From positions 1-64,000 of the forward strand of contig JAODTK010003777.1 in assembly GCA_026419785.1 (NCBI GenBank): a DNA stretch of 64,000 nt, read 5' to 3'. The notes beneath the pieces are model-generated. The model worked only from the letters and a program-made list of their open reading frames with translations. It had not been told where the DNA came from and searched no databases. The position numbers and the translations under genes are program-made. Shown here in pieces: positions 48,151-59,948 of this stretch. Within the stretch, counting starts at the first letter, position 1. Each line of letters starts with the position of its first letter. This DNA is from Sclerodactyla briareus. Lineage: Eukaryota; Echinodermata; Holothuroidea; Dendrochirotida; Sclerodactylidae.

Positions 48151-49262
48151 ACAGGCCCCACATTTTTGTGGGGTGCTTCTTGTTTTGCTCAACCGCCACG
48201 CATCACTATCTTGTGACTTTCCATGACTCCATCTACGCTAAATCCTCACAGAATTATATCACGACACCAGAGGAACATTATATTACCTATACTTCCGTTA
48301 TCACTGATCCCGACCAGTCCCCCTGGTACTATTAGTCCGACCTAACTACTGAACCCTACATGGTATCGTGTAGTCACATTGCATTCAGCAGTTCAGTTAA
48401 TTTGAGATTTACTTTTACTATTTGGTTGTGTCCAGGTGGAAGGCAGTTAGGTGTGTCCAGAGTGGAGATCCCCCTGCACCAATTTTCATGGGACAATCAT
48501 TCGTGACGGAACAATCACTCAACAACATCGAATTAACCTCCGTCTTCATATCATCGGAATACTGATACAAACATTGAGCAGTTAATCGGAGGTGTCAGAA
48601 AGAACATTCGCCGGACCATACCAGAGTCCATTCTAACGACTGGTGGGGGATAAATTAGAGTGAATATTGGTTATTTGGTGTCTGGAATGAGACAATGAAC
48701 CTGAGCTAGGAAATACATATTGTGAGGGGTAGGCTTAGGAATGAAAGTTATATATAATGGCAGACGGACCCTACTTACAATGGGGTCATAATGCCACCGG
48801 GTACATTCCGACTGTCCGATGTTGCCCTTGTTCCGTGTTTATGGTGAAAGATGAACGCAGACAAAGAAGGCCTACCCTGGTCACAAACTAATAGGCCCTG
48901 TCCCGGAGCCCTGTCATGGTTCGTGTCTATCTTCATTATATACTAAAGTCATTCTGGGAATTGTAACATTTTCATGCTGCACTAGATGTAATGAATTGCA
49001 ATTGCAGACCCCTATTTTCGTGGCTATTTTGTCAATCTTGTGAGGAACATGTTTACTGTCTACTGCAGCACCTGAAAATATTCTCATTTTTGCTTTGACA
49101 CACGCACACACATACCCGCTTCCCCCGAATTCAAACTATGTTTGGTTAACTTGTGCTGAGCCACTCGGGCAATATCTAAATGACTCTTAACTAACTACTA
49201 CTCACGAAATATGTTAGGTACAGTAATTTGTTACAGGGACGTAGCTAGGGTCATACGATTGG

Positions 49263-49293
<31 letters not shown>

Positions 49294-51030
49294 AGGGGTG
49301 AATAGTTAAAAGATCCAACTGGCTAGATTTCATTTTTGTTCACTTAACCCCCTATACTGAAGATGTGTTTCTGTTTTAATAAAAGTTTTTGTAAACAAAC
49401 CTAGTGTTTCACATAGATACACTATGAAGTTCAGTGAAGTCAATTGAGGCCCAATCTCTCTGAGAATGTAGTGTGCTATTCAATGCATTCATACTTGGCC
49501 CTCATTGGCACTCACAGCCCACGACTGACAACACAACACTGACGCCCCCCCCCCCCCCTCCTCCTGCGACTCCTCTGCCAACTGTACTGAGAAGACTCTT
49601 CTTCTGGGGTTGGTGTAATTCTAACCTAACAGGACTGCCAACATATCAACGGAACCATTCCAATTTAGGCGGCCGACAAATTTTCCCGAATTTTGAAGTG
49701 GGTTACCCGAAGATTGGTACCACCGCGCGCCAAATTTTTGCATGTTTTTTTTCGAGCATTTTTATCATAAATTTGGTCCATTCGCAGAAGATTCGGCGCC
49801 ATTTCTTTGCACTTTTTACCTTTTCGCTGCCCATAGTTTCAAACGTATTTTCTGTCATTTTTCCACGAATTTCTCATCTACGAAAATGTGGTGCGGCAAC
49901 GACCCCCCCGCCTCCTTCGTATATGCCCTATGACGCAACATGGGCAGCGATCTGTGAATAAATAGGAAGGGAAATCCAAGGTTACAGCCATATGAGCGGA
50001 GCGTCACCAGAGTTGGTTGGGCCGCCTGCTGGAACGGCCTCGTAGCTCTTGGTTCGCGCCGCTTCGTGGGTTTCTCATGATTTAGGTGGGATGGTCAGGC
50101 CCAGCCTGGGTCTCTTTCCGGAGAAGGCCGGATGACTTGAAGCCGGCTGGTGGACGCGGCTAGGTGGCTTCCAAGCATGTTCCTCCCCCATGGAGTGGAG
50201 TGAGTGATGGGGTGGTGAGTGGTGTTGGGTTAGTGAGGAGGAGGTGAGTGCAACTGCCACGTCCTACAACCACGCTTCGCCCCGATTTCCGTACTGACTT
50301 TTCCGTGTTATTGTCACAAAGCAGCGTTCTGTCGGTCATGATTTTTATTACTAGGACATATTCTAAAAATCACTTAATCAGGACTGAAATTGGTCAAGGA
50401 TCGTAGAATTGGTAAGGAATCTGGGGCCTATTTGTATTTGAGAGTTGTCACCCACGGTCAATTTTGGGTTATTGTCATCGTTCAGGTTCTGTGAATCAAC
50501 ATCCACACCTTGATCCCACTGGGCATGGTCCATATACAGAGTTGGGCACGGATGCCGTCTTATTAAGGGACCTCCATGGTAGTCAGGTAGTGTTGTACAT
50601 ATATGTAAACCTGTCACTCGCTTACTTTCAGTCAGACTCCATTCTTGTCGTTTCAACCCCTCTAATCAATCCCCCCCCCCTCCCTTAACCCCCCACCCCC
50701 TCCCGTGAAGACTTGGTCTAGAGCCGCGCCTGCTGGCTTTAAGCGGCAATGCAACTGCTGCAAATCTGGTGACCTGATAGGTTAACAGTTCTTATGAGCC
50801 AAACAGCTCCGTAATCAAATGTGCATTCGGTCAATTACGAACACAATGTCATTTGCATATATGCCACGACAATGCCAACAAGGATTCTTGTCGCAGTACC
50901 CATATGTGGTATAATATTAGTAGCCTACTATTTCTTACAGAACCTTGTCACGTTAATTGAGAAATGGTACAGAGCGACACAACATCTATATTATTCAAGG
51001 CTGAGAACATGCAAGATAGGCACTCGTGGA
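48151..51030. other. No gene recognised
   Basis: Contains the 28-base poly-G run at 49266-49293, poly-C at about 49544-49558 and another at about 50671-50680. A 162-codon + frame (49473-49961) starts in low-complexity sequence and shows no domain. Unassigned. Confidence 0.4.
49266..49293. repeat. Poly-G run, 28 bases
   Basis: The longest homopolymer in the window. It follows 'gggacgtagctagggtcat', a phrase often next to poly-G in dispersed repeats of marine invertebrates (recalled, not checked). Confidence 0.95.
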
Positions 51031-51115
51031 ATGCCGTTTCCGGCCATCTGGGAGTTTGTGAAGTAAAAAATACCCGGCGCGTATCCGGGGGGGGGGGGCT
51101 TTGGGGCGCGCGCCC
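51031..51115 (+). repeat. GC-rich short repeat family C, copy 1
   Basis: Starts atgccgtttccggccatctg, continues with an A-rich stretch and a G run, then ggggcgcgcgccccc, a perfect palindrome. Confidence 0.5.
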
Positions 51116-52670
51116 CCTGGGTAGAGAAAGGAGGAAAAAAAGGAAAAGGGGGAAAGAAAAAAAATGATGAATGATAAAAATAAAAAAGATGTAGAGCCCG
51201 AACAAAAGAGGAAGGTAGAAGGAAAAGAGAAAGGGGGAGGCTAAGACGGAATAAGAGAATATGGAAGGTTGTTAAAAAATACGACAGAGAAAACCAAAAA
51301 CTGAAAGTGGCGTAGGCTATTGTGATTCATAATAAACCGTGTCGCAGAATGTTCCCACAAACTTAGCACTAGTCCCTCCCCCTCCTCGCTGATCTAATCA
51401 GTGTTACATCATCAGCTTCCGGACCCCCCGGTGTGATAAAATACGGTCGGACGGAAGCCCCCCCCCCCCTCCCCCACCCACTACAGGCTATCAGGGGAAA
51501 ACGTCATGAGGTTAACAAGGATTTCGGTGGATCCGCCACATACCCGCTAGAGTCAATGCATGAGTTGAACTCAATTTCGACGTAAATTTATGTTGACATC
51601 CTTTGTCGAAAAGTTGACCATAATCTGCTAGGGCAACACCATTGTCACAGGCATCCGAGGCAGTGCAATAGTCAAGTTTGAGATCGAGCAGCGCAACTCG
51701 TTCCAAGAATGGGAGAAGTGAGATCGGGTGAAGCAAAAGTGAAATGTTTACACAAAAAACTACTGAGTGCCACAAAAATGGTAGTTTCTTCTTTACTTCT
51801 TCGTCAACTTCAATGGACAACATTTTGAGATTTGAGGGGGGGGGGGGGGGAACACGAGCCCTTATCGGAGACGATGTGCCCCTCCCCTCGTGACCCCCCC
51901 CCCCATGAAATTTGTAATTTCCGAGAAAAAAAATATTCTGTAGTCATTATTTGACGACCAGTTTGATATAAAACCTAGCTAATTTGTGTTTTTCATGACA
52001 GAATTAAGGGAAGTAGCCTAATTATGCCAAATTTGCCTCACTGCACTAATAAGTGTACTACGTTCGTGCTTCGCGCGTGGTACTAGTGATGGAATTCGTC
52101 CTGTTGCTCTCCCTTCTCTCGACATCTCTGCAAGCTCTATATGGGAAATTCCTTCCTCATTGGCCCCTAGCTTATACATATCTGTGAAGTGAAAATATAT
52201 ACAGCAACATTCTCATTGAACTTGACAACTACAATCAACCTCTGTTGAATTACTAAACCCTTTAGCCTTTTGTCTGTTTCTTCCTCTCTCAGCCACGTGC
52301 AATTTTGAACTGCAGTATCCTAGGCTATCAGACTGCTTGAATTTTCAGCGCGTGTTTTTTTTTTCAGGAAACTACTACTCGGAAATTGCCTGCTCTCTAT
52401 GGCAATAACGTTTATATCATGATTGGGACAGTAGAGCTAAAGTTTGCTAAATGTCCTAAATTTCTGCTGGGATCATGATTTTTCCAGATGTGCTGTGGAA
52501 ATCTTGAGAAAATTGCGCGCTCGCGTGCACTAGTATGGCGCACTAGTATGGCGCAGCAATTGTTGAACATTGTGGCTGAGAGGTTAAAGTCGGGGCAACG
52601 ATAGGACCGAATCTGGCATAATGTCAAACTTTTCCAACGATTACAAAAGTGTGATCACAAATGTTCTAAA
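51116..52670. other. No gene recognised
   Basis: A purine-rich A/G tract (51120-51300), poly-C at about 51461-51470 and 51894-51904, and a G run at 51837-51850. No exon was seen. Confidence 0.4.
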
Positions 52671-52830
52671 TCCGAAAGCCATTTCCGGCCATCTGGGGGC
52701 ATTGCACATCAAAAATTTTCGTGGTGGCGCTCCGCTCAGATAGTGTTCTCATTCCCCCTGTGCCCTCTCCCAGACGGTAAGTCTCGGAACGGGCCACTTG
52801 CTCTAGCTCCCCCCCCCCCCCCCCTCCTCC
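52671..52830 (+). repeat. GC-rich short repeat family C, copy 2
   Basis: catttccggccatctggggg, then 'catcaaaaattttcgtggtggcgctccgctcagatagtg', then a C-rich tail with a 16-base poly-C (52809-52824). It shares its order with the copies at 53287 and 54151. Confidence 0.65.
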
Positions 52831-53286
52831 AGCGCTCCCACTGATAATCCTAGCTGAGCGAGTCGAGTACGGAAAGTAGGTCTACTGTTTCCTGCAATCT
52901 GAATGATCCATTGCCCTTTAAACTTTCTCAACAATTAGTGCCAAGCAATGATTGGGCTCCGTTTAAATAGCCGGCAAAATCACTCCCACTTTTCATAACG
53001 GGTGTGTACATCACCGGAATTTCCATATTGTCACTTGCTGATCCGATATTTTGGTAAGATGAAGGGGGTTGGCTTCAATCCTAGCTCCACCTTTTACGTA
53101 AATTGTAAATTTTCAGTAGGTTTTCGGTATTTAGTTTGAACTCACTTGCTAACGTATTCTTTCATGAAAACATAGAGAGGCCGTAGATGCTGTGTTGCTA
53201 TATTTATCTGCTAATATCCTGCAGAGTAAAAACTCTTCAACATTCTTCTCTTACTGAAATTGCACATCCAGACTTTTGCAATTAGG

Positions 53287-53420
53287 CCCGGCGAGTGCCA
53301 TATCCGGCGATCTTGGAGTTATAAAATGCCAACAATTTCTGGGTGCGCTACGAGCCAACTAATAGTGGCGCTCCGTCCCCCCCCCCCCCCGCTTTTCGAA
53401 ACGGATTGACGCCCCTGATT
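53287..53420 (+). repeat. GC-rich short repeat family C, copy 3
   Basis: catatccggcgatcttggag, 'aaaatgcc..caatttctgg', then gtgcgctacgagccaactaa, tagtggcgctccgt and poly-C. It overlaps a 158-codon - strand frame that has no recognisable domain. Confidence 0.65.
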
Positions 53421-54150
53421 TTGCATCCAGAGACCTGTGAGGAAGAAACGACATAGAGAATGGACTAAATTACCACAGTATTCGAAACTTTCTAAACAAG
53501 AAACGCCACAGCAAGCAGCCAAGTGACCCTTAAATGTCGAAGAATGGATGGGCGGCGTTTTCGAAAGGTGCCACTGCTCCCTGCATGGAATCTGCCTATG
53601 TTCCAGACTATGGTTCGTGTTCATGTGCATGGTAGCGCGTTCCCAGCTCCGTTGCAGCCGCCAGAACCCGATGCAGATTTGCCTCATTCCCAGACAGGAA
53701 TAAGGCCGTTTTGAGTGTGCATCAGTGATCTCAGCCTGATATGAATGTGTACGTTTTGGCAGGAGAAGACAATGCATGTCAATCCACTTACACATCAGTT
53801 ATCATCATGACTCGATTGGCACGGTCATTTTTTTCAGACTGGTTCTTAAAGATTAAACAAGAATAACATAGGCCCTTTAATCATATCATTGACGCATCAT
53901 GAAGTTTTGTTCATGCGGGGGCATATACTGTATGGGCTGACGGGCAGAGGCATCAATGCTGCACCGTATGGCGTTGGTTTATATATGTGTGAATATGTAT
54001 GTGGAGAAGGAGAACCCAACCCTTACATTTAGATTCATTATATTCCAGTAAGAATGCAAAGATCATTTTTGTTCTCAGTGTAATTGCCAGCGCAGAAGGC
54101 CACTTTGTTTTTTAGCGAGAGTGTGAGTATATTAAAACGGTTCCTCTCAT
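53421..54150. other. No gene recognised
   Basis: Open frames on both strands at 53320-53800 lack domain signatures. Otherwise AT-rich. Confidence 0.4.
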
Positions 54151-54310
54151 GCCCCCGAGGGGCATTCCCGGCGATCTGGGAGGTGTTAAAACCGCAAAAT
54201 TTCAGTGCACGCTCCGCGCCAACCGATGGTGGCGCTACGCTTAGATAGTGACCCGCGCCCCCGGGGTTGACAAATCCTGCTCTAGTGCCTGAATATCCCC
54301 CCCCCCCCTC
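54151..54310 (+). repeat. GC-rich short repeat family C, copy 4
   Basis: gcattcccggcgatctggga, 'ttaaaaccgcaaaatttcag', then cacgctccgcgccaaccgat, ggtggcgctacgcttagata and a C run. Its closest relative is the copy at 53287. Confidence 0.65.
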
Positions 54311-54337
54311 AAAAAAGATACTCCTATAGCCGCGCCT

Positions 54338-54785
54338 GGCATTCCCCGCCGTATAACAGTAAGCAACACCCCTGAATTTGGCAATAAATTCCCGAATTTT
54401 TATTTCAAGGACTGTTCTTGAAGGAGCTGTTGATTGTTCATCCTAACAATTCGGGCCACTATCGGTTGACGCGTAGCGTACAAGAAACGTTTTGTTTCAC
54501 AGACCCCCACCCCCCAGAATGAGGAAATGGCACTTCCCGGGCCGTGTGGCAGTAAGCGGCACCCCCTAAAATTGACAATAATATCTGGAGTTTTAATTTC
54601 AACGAACGACCTCGAAGAAACTGATCTATGTTTATTATTACAACTCACGCCACTATCAGTTGACGCGTAGCGTACAAGAACATTTTTCGTCCTACAGACC
54701 CCACAGATTACAAGAGGCGGAATCTTCCCGGGCTAATGGCAGTAAGCAACATCACTGAAATGGACAATACCCTTCCGAAAACAGA
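54338..54785. repeat. About 190-bp tandem repeat, 2.4 units
   Basis: Units begin near 54338, 54529 and 54719 with ggcattcccc / ggcacttcccgggcc / ggaatcttcccgggc, followed by 'cagtaagc.gca.c.ctgaaatt.acaat'. Each full unit also contains gttgacgcgtagcgtacaag. The period is about 190 bp; the third unit is partial. Confidence 0.8.
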
Positions 54786-57161
54786 TATAGAAGTTTATTC
54801 CTTACAATCTTCAATCGTGACCTTCATCTTACCATACCCCTTATTTTTTTAAAGTTCTCCCGCTGCCCAAAGAGGACCCTTCTAATTAGGTTAGAGGTTG
54901 CACGCATCTTTGAAATTTGCTTGCACATCACTGTCGTGGAAAATGTGTGCATTTCTCAGGCATTTGAATCAGCAGAAATTTTTGTAATTTTTCAGGTATG
55001 TTTCTCTTCAAATTTTTGGTCCGAACTTTCCATGTCTCAAAATTGTTTTTCCCCGCTCTAGCTCTGCGCCTATAGTGCTATACGTCAATCACGTAAACTC
55101 CATACTGATGTGCACGATTTCCTGCCCTGTTGTCTTCCGTTTGCATCGCTTCATCTATTACAGAAGCAGCAATAAACAATAAGGATTAGAAGTAGACTCT
55201 CTAGACATCGCTTATGTGTGATGTGAAGAACATGTGGGATTCAATCATCGGTGTGGAGGGGATGAATCGTGGTCCCAAGCCAAATTCTCATCGTGGCCTT
55301 CCCATATGTCCACCGCACTTGTAGATATATATATAAAAAAAAAACATATTTCACTAGAATGTGCCGATTAATTGTGTCATGGGCCTGGGGTTTTGGTATG
55401 ATCATGTAACGGACAAAACCGAATACACCGGATTTTCTTTTCATTTTGGCCTCTCAATATAAAATTTGGGCACTCTGATTGGAAATATGTGTTAGGACTG
55501 GTGTTTTGGCCGTACTGCACCTTTGATCGTAGGATTATTTTCACCAGTCCGCCAAATATTGGGGGAATATTGCTATCATGTCCCCCCCCCCCACAAAATT
55601 TTGGGGGTGGGGAGACCTTCCCCGTCCCCCCGTGATCGCCGCCCCATGGACCGCCAAATCTCGCTCTTGATGGGTGGTTCAATTTACATGTTTGCCTTTG
55701 ATGCAGTCTAGTGCATTTTAGCACCACGACTCCTTGAAAACACTACAATCTTTGCAAAAATAATGTTTGCATTCTCACATGTCGATTTGCTGCTCTGAAT
55801 CATGTAAATTTTTTTCTCCCTGCAAATGTGCTTACACACGGGAGGGTAGTAAAGTGCCCTTCGTTTGGGAGCTGTCGAAACTCACTTTTCAGGGTCCGTC
55901 AAGATTCTCCAGTTAGTTCTAGATGACCCAGGTTATAGAATTTTCTCTGCCAACGTTCCCGCTTCGTCCGACGTAAATCTTCAAAAAAGATTGCCCGACA
56001 TCATGAAGTTCCGAATTTCATTGAGTTCTCAATGTCGGTCGTGAAATACATCAAAGGATATTGCGTGCGGACGCGCCAACACTTTTGCAATGCAATTCCG
56101 TGATATTTGATTTAAAAAAAATTACTTTTCGCCTCATCTCTCCCGAGTTCCCATTTCGGTCAACATTTCGATAATGTATTCCTCTCTCTCAGTTTTTTTT
56201 TTTAATATCCATTTCGGCTGTCTCATTTTGGACCACGGTGAACTTCTCCTGTCCGAATTGGGAGTCTAAGAATGGGGGGACAACTTGTATGTCCCACCGC
56301 CTCGCTCACAATCTGACGCTATTTGTATATTTTTAATCCCATGCAGAATACAAAATTGCACATGCCTAATTAAAAAAAAATGCTAAGGTCCCTTCGCAGA
56401 TTTCTACAAGCTATTTGCGTATCGGTGTACAACTAATCTCATCCTACCCTAATCTCCAATCATAACAATAGACACAATTGATTGATGCTATATACAATAC
56501 CGACAGCCAATCACGGCGGTCGTTGTGAATACGAGTGTTAATTGAAGAAAGAAGTATTTTTATTGGCGCGTGAACCGCGAAATTTTTTGCACATTATCTG
56601 AATATTAATATAATAAAAATGATATTACAATTCTTCGTTGCATTTGTATTTCACCGTTTTTACAAAAAATATTCCTTTTGGTCGAGTTGGAAAATTCACA
56701 AGACTGGGGCTCGGACCTCCAGTCGTAAAATCAAATCTGACGAAAATCTGACGATGTCGGAAATTCTAACTGGATTTTCGAAAATTTCAACTGCAAGGTC
56801 GCTCTGACCATTTTTTAGAGGGGCGACGTCCCTGCTTGTATTCCGTGCGATCTTTTTCCAGAGCAGCGTGTGAACAGGTGAAAAGGAAGGATCTTTCTCT
56901 TCAGACAAACCAAAACAAACATGTGTAATAATTTTACCACAAGCCCACTACCTCAGGCGTCCAGATAGTTTAGTCTGACTAAAATGGTGCTATTGGGCCC
57001 TTTAGATCGAGAGCATCTTGTTGTTATTTTCAGTCGTGGTTCAGCGTAAACAGCATTCAGATGCGACTGGGGTCGTTTGGTAGCGCCGACCTCACCGTAA
57101 CATAAGTCGAGCGAATATTCCACAGTCATAAGTTGCGTCTATGACAGCCGTAAGTAAAGGA
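54786..57161. other. No gene recognised
   Basis: Unassigned. A poly-C run at about 55581-55591 flanked by 'cacaaaattttgggggtgggga' is near-palindromic. No exons were recognised. Confidence 0.4.
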
Positions 57162-57179
57162 CTACAATACGTGACATTC

Positions 57180-57344
57180 AGCACAATGTGTACAACTCAC
57201 TTTGTTGTCCAGCCGAGCTATCCGGGCTACATCCACGTGTAAGTGGTTGCTGGCGGGCTCTTTGCAGCTGAGTATCTGTCTTGTATTGATCATTCTTCGT
57301 TTGGCTGTACATAACACTTCACACGTAAGTTTGATCGTACCCAT
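57180..57344 (-). other. Candidate exon, - strand, unrecognised
   Basis: The - strand frame starts at ATG (57344) and continues through ILSCKEPASNHLHVDVARI and ARLDNK to a strong donor, aaa|gtgagt. The segment is GC-richer than its flanks. An internal acceptor-like 'atacaagacag' could define a smaller exon. No domain is recognised. It lies 150 bp downstream of the fibrinogen-like exon on the same strand, so the two could belong to one gene. Confidence 0.25.
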
Positions 57345-57494
57345 AATTTGGGCCCACTATGGGTGGTTTGATCTCTGATGAACCCATGGCAACCCAGACA
57401 CAGATACCTTCATAGTATGTGTCATTTAGAGACCCGGATGTGGTAGTTGCCGTTTAGGCCTCCGACAATTGGAACCAATCGCAATAACCCTCAC

Positions 57495-57678
57495 TGGTAA
57501 GGCAGGAGGATTATTATTATAATGGTTGTTACGTCCGTACCACCGACCTCCTTGATGCTCCCAAGCAGAGTCAAGATCGCTCCATCCGTCGTTGTCCTGG
57601 TCGTAGGAATGCGACGAAAAATATGTGTTACCGGTCAATACAAGATGTGGTGAGCAATATAAGGAAACCGAAACTTCG
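57495..57678 (-). CDS. Possible exon of a fibrinogen-related domain protein
   Basis: Read on the - strand, a good acceptor (tctggtgcttgttttag) is followed by 61 open codons and a donor cca|gtgagg. The translation contains LTGNTYFSSHSYDQDNDGW, then DSAWEHQGGRWY, then NHYNNN. In fibrinogen-related domains the equivalent segment is 'FSTxDxDNDxxxxNCAxxxxGAWWYxxCHxxNLNG', and the spacing between DND, A, G and WY fits. However, the cysteines of 'NCA' and 'C-H' are replaced by Ser and Asn here. In another frame just downstream, GGLNGNYHIR resembles the next part of the domain. Alternatives are a chance match or a thrombospondin type-3-like calcium loop (DQDNDG..D). Neighbouring exons of the domain were not found, so it may be a fragment or pseudogene. 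Confidence 0.4.
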
Positions 57679-58925
57679 CTAAAACAAGCACCAGAGACTC
57701 GGAGAAGGTGAGTCAGATGTTAACTTGTGGGGCAATGTGAACTACGTACAAGAACCGACCTTTGACTGTCGGTCGGATCATGAAAAGTGACGAACCCTAT
57801 TGCTCGCTATTGAAAACCAAAGACTCACATACTGGTGTACATGTACAAGTTGAAGCAACTAAAAATGACTCCTCCTCAGTCGCTTCAATAACGGACGACA
57901 AAAGTACAACGACTCACGTGTGCGTCACTTATTATGAGGTGAGTCATGTAATTGACACGTGCATAAAATATGAACACCTATAAAAACTTCATATCTGTTA
58001 TATTTGACGATGAATAAAAAGTGAATTGGGAAAATACGACACGGCGTTTCTGCCGCTCGTCAAATAGTGCTTACTTGTTCAGTATCTGACGAATGAGAGT
58101 GTTTTTAAACATTTTAAAAATAGTTGGGCGAACAAAGCTAAATATGTAGGGTGAAAATATTGATATTGATAGTGACGATGCCGGTCGACCGGAAAATATT
58201 TTTTTTGCTGTTGAAGTAATGAAAAAATGTCACAACGATGCTTATGGATTTGTTTTGAATTACCGCGACAACCTGAACGTAGCATACGTAGCATACTCGG
58301 TATCACCCAAAAGACTGAGGCCGAAAAATGTACTGGCGCTGCACTCGGCCCGCCGTGCGACATGCAAGTCCCCAGTGCAGTGCAGAAGTTTCGGCCGCCT
58401 AGCGAGCTAGCTGGCCCTAACAGCTCACACAGTGCTTGAATTCACCTTTTGCACACATACGCATCTGTATAGCTTTGTGTACAAACATGATCCTGCACCG
58501 GCGGGCCACGTGTAACACTTACTCTAGTGCATAGAACTGTGCATAAGCCTGGACGATTTAAATCCAAAAAGTGTTCGTGCTGCAGATCGTGGGAGTATTT
58601 TATTATATAATTTATATTTTGCGGAGATTTTGGCACAATCCTAGGCCTAAAAGTTACTGCGTCTGCAATGCTAAAGGCAATTTTGTATTTAAAAAGATTA
58701 TTTAAACACTATTTAGTTTTATCTGTCAAATTAGCATAACTGTCACTGTAGTCTGTACATAACAAAATCACACCAAATTATTTTTTATTTCTTTATTCAT
58801 GTTGCCTTTTAGTCAAAGGAATCTCCGCACTCATGACAGCCGTGTGTATATGTGTGTACGTGTGCGCGTGTGTGTTTGTGACGCCTTGCTTGTTACACGA
58901 AAATCGACCCCACCTTTGTGGATCA
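57679..58925. other. No gene recognised
   Basis: A + frame (57762-57983) reaches a good donor (gag|gtgagt at about 57938) but has no recognisable domain or clear acceptor. GT-rich microsatellite at about 58845-58880. Confidence 0.35.
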
Positions 58926-59100
58926 AGTTCATCCTGTATGTGAGTTCCCCATAATGATTACAATGATCCCTTTTGTTTCGTGGTCAGGCCAAAGGTAATC
59001 TGAGGTGAATACAATTTCAAGGCATTCAATGTATAACTAAGCCTCTTGGCTTTCTGGTTTGGTTTTGGGTCTTTAGGTTTGAGTCACTGTATGTTTCGGA
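58926..59100. repeat. Dispersed repeat family A, copy 3
   Basis: A shorter copy: ggtcaggccaaaggtaatct, gaggtgaatac, then 'aagcctcttggctttctgg', matching the ends of the copies at 13.4 and 26.9 kb. Confidence 0.5.
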
Positions 59101-59840
59101 ATGATTGAGTGATTGTATTGCTTCACTGCCTTGCGAAGATGGATTTTAAATGTTATTTTTTTAATAGATTTAAACAAAATTTATGTGTCGTACACATATT
59201 GATTGGATGCGCAGATCATCTGCTAGTTAAATTGGAAATTAAAGTATGAAAAGTACCCTGCTCTATGTGCCCTAGTGCCCTAGCCTAGATGTGTTATCTG
59301 TCCCAGCTAGTAGCGCGCCATTGGAATGGAGAGTGTTTTAGCCAGGGGAGGAGGGGGGGGGGGGTGATTCTGCACCCACACCGGGCCAGCTTCTCCACAG
59401 ATGCTGGATTACTTGATGTTTTTAAAATGCAGTGCACATGTCTTAGCCTCTAAGGCCAGTAACCTGTGCACTTATGAAGAGTCCACCAACGTGTGTAGGC
59501 TTGAATCTGCCAACGTGGTCGACTATACAATCAGTATATTTAAGGTGATGGTAAATTTTATGAGAAGTATAACCTTTATATCAAATCTCACTACGCATTA
59601 AAACACTTTCACAACTGCTTCATATTTTTTTTTTCATTCTGAGTACTGACTTCAAGAATAAATTAATTTGTTTGGGGCGTATAAGTATCAACTTGTGTTG
59701 TTCAATCCTAATTTTTGGCACTTCAAACCTCTTGTCTCTGTATAATCATGATGATTAGCTGTAGCCATGGGGAAGACAAAACAAATTATTTTATGTATTT
59801 AACACTGGTAATTTAAAATTTCATGCTGCAATATTATTGC
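59101..59840. other. No gene recognised
   Basis: AT-rich, with a short G run at 59349-59362. Nothing recognised. Confidence 0.45.
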
Positions 59841-59948
59841 CCGGCGTCGGCCTCGAGGTGTGGCCTCGGCCTCGCCTCGCACTCGAGGGTGCGCCGCGGC
59901 CTCGAGGGGTGCGGCCCCTCGGCCTGCTCGGAATTCAGCGGCCTCGAC
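59841..59948. repeat. GC-rich 'ggcctcg' low-complexity repeat
   Basis: About 108 bp built from ggcctcg/gcctcg motifs with ctcgag palindromes and many CpG dinucleotides, in sharply AT-rich surroundings. The edges are abrupt on both sides. Confidence 0.85.

Noticed and set aside
49473-49961. 162-codon + strand open frame
   Set aside because: Low-complexity proline and phenylalanine stretches come from poly-C and poly-T patches. No recognisable domain.
53319-53795. 158-codon - strand open frame
   Set aside because: It begins in unremarkable sequence, ends in a poly-C run and overlaps family C. No domain, signal peptide or splice context was recognised.
57495-57678. Thrombospondin type-3 repeat
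   Set aside because: Only one D-x-D-N-D-G loop is present and no repeat follows. The GG-x-WY stretch at the right spacing fits a fibrinogen-related domain better.
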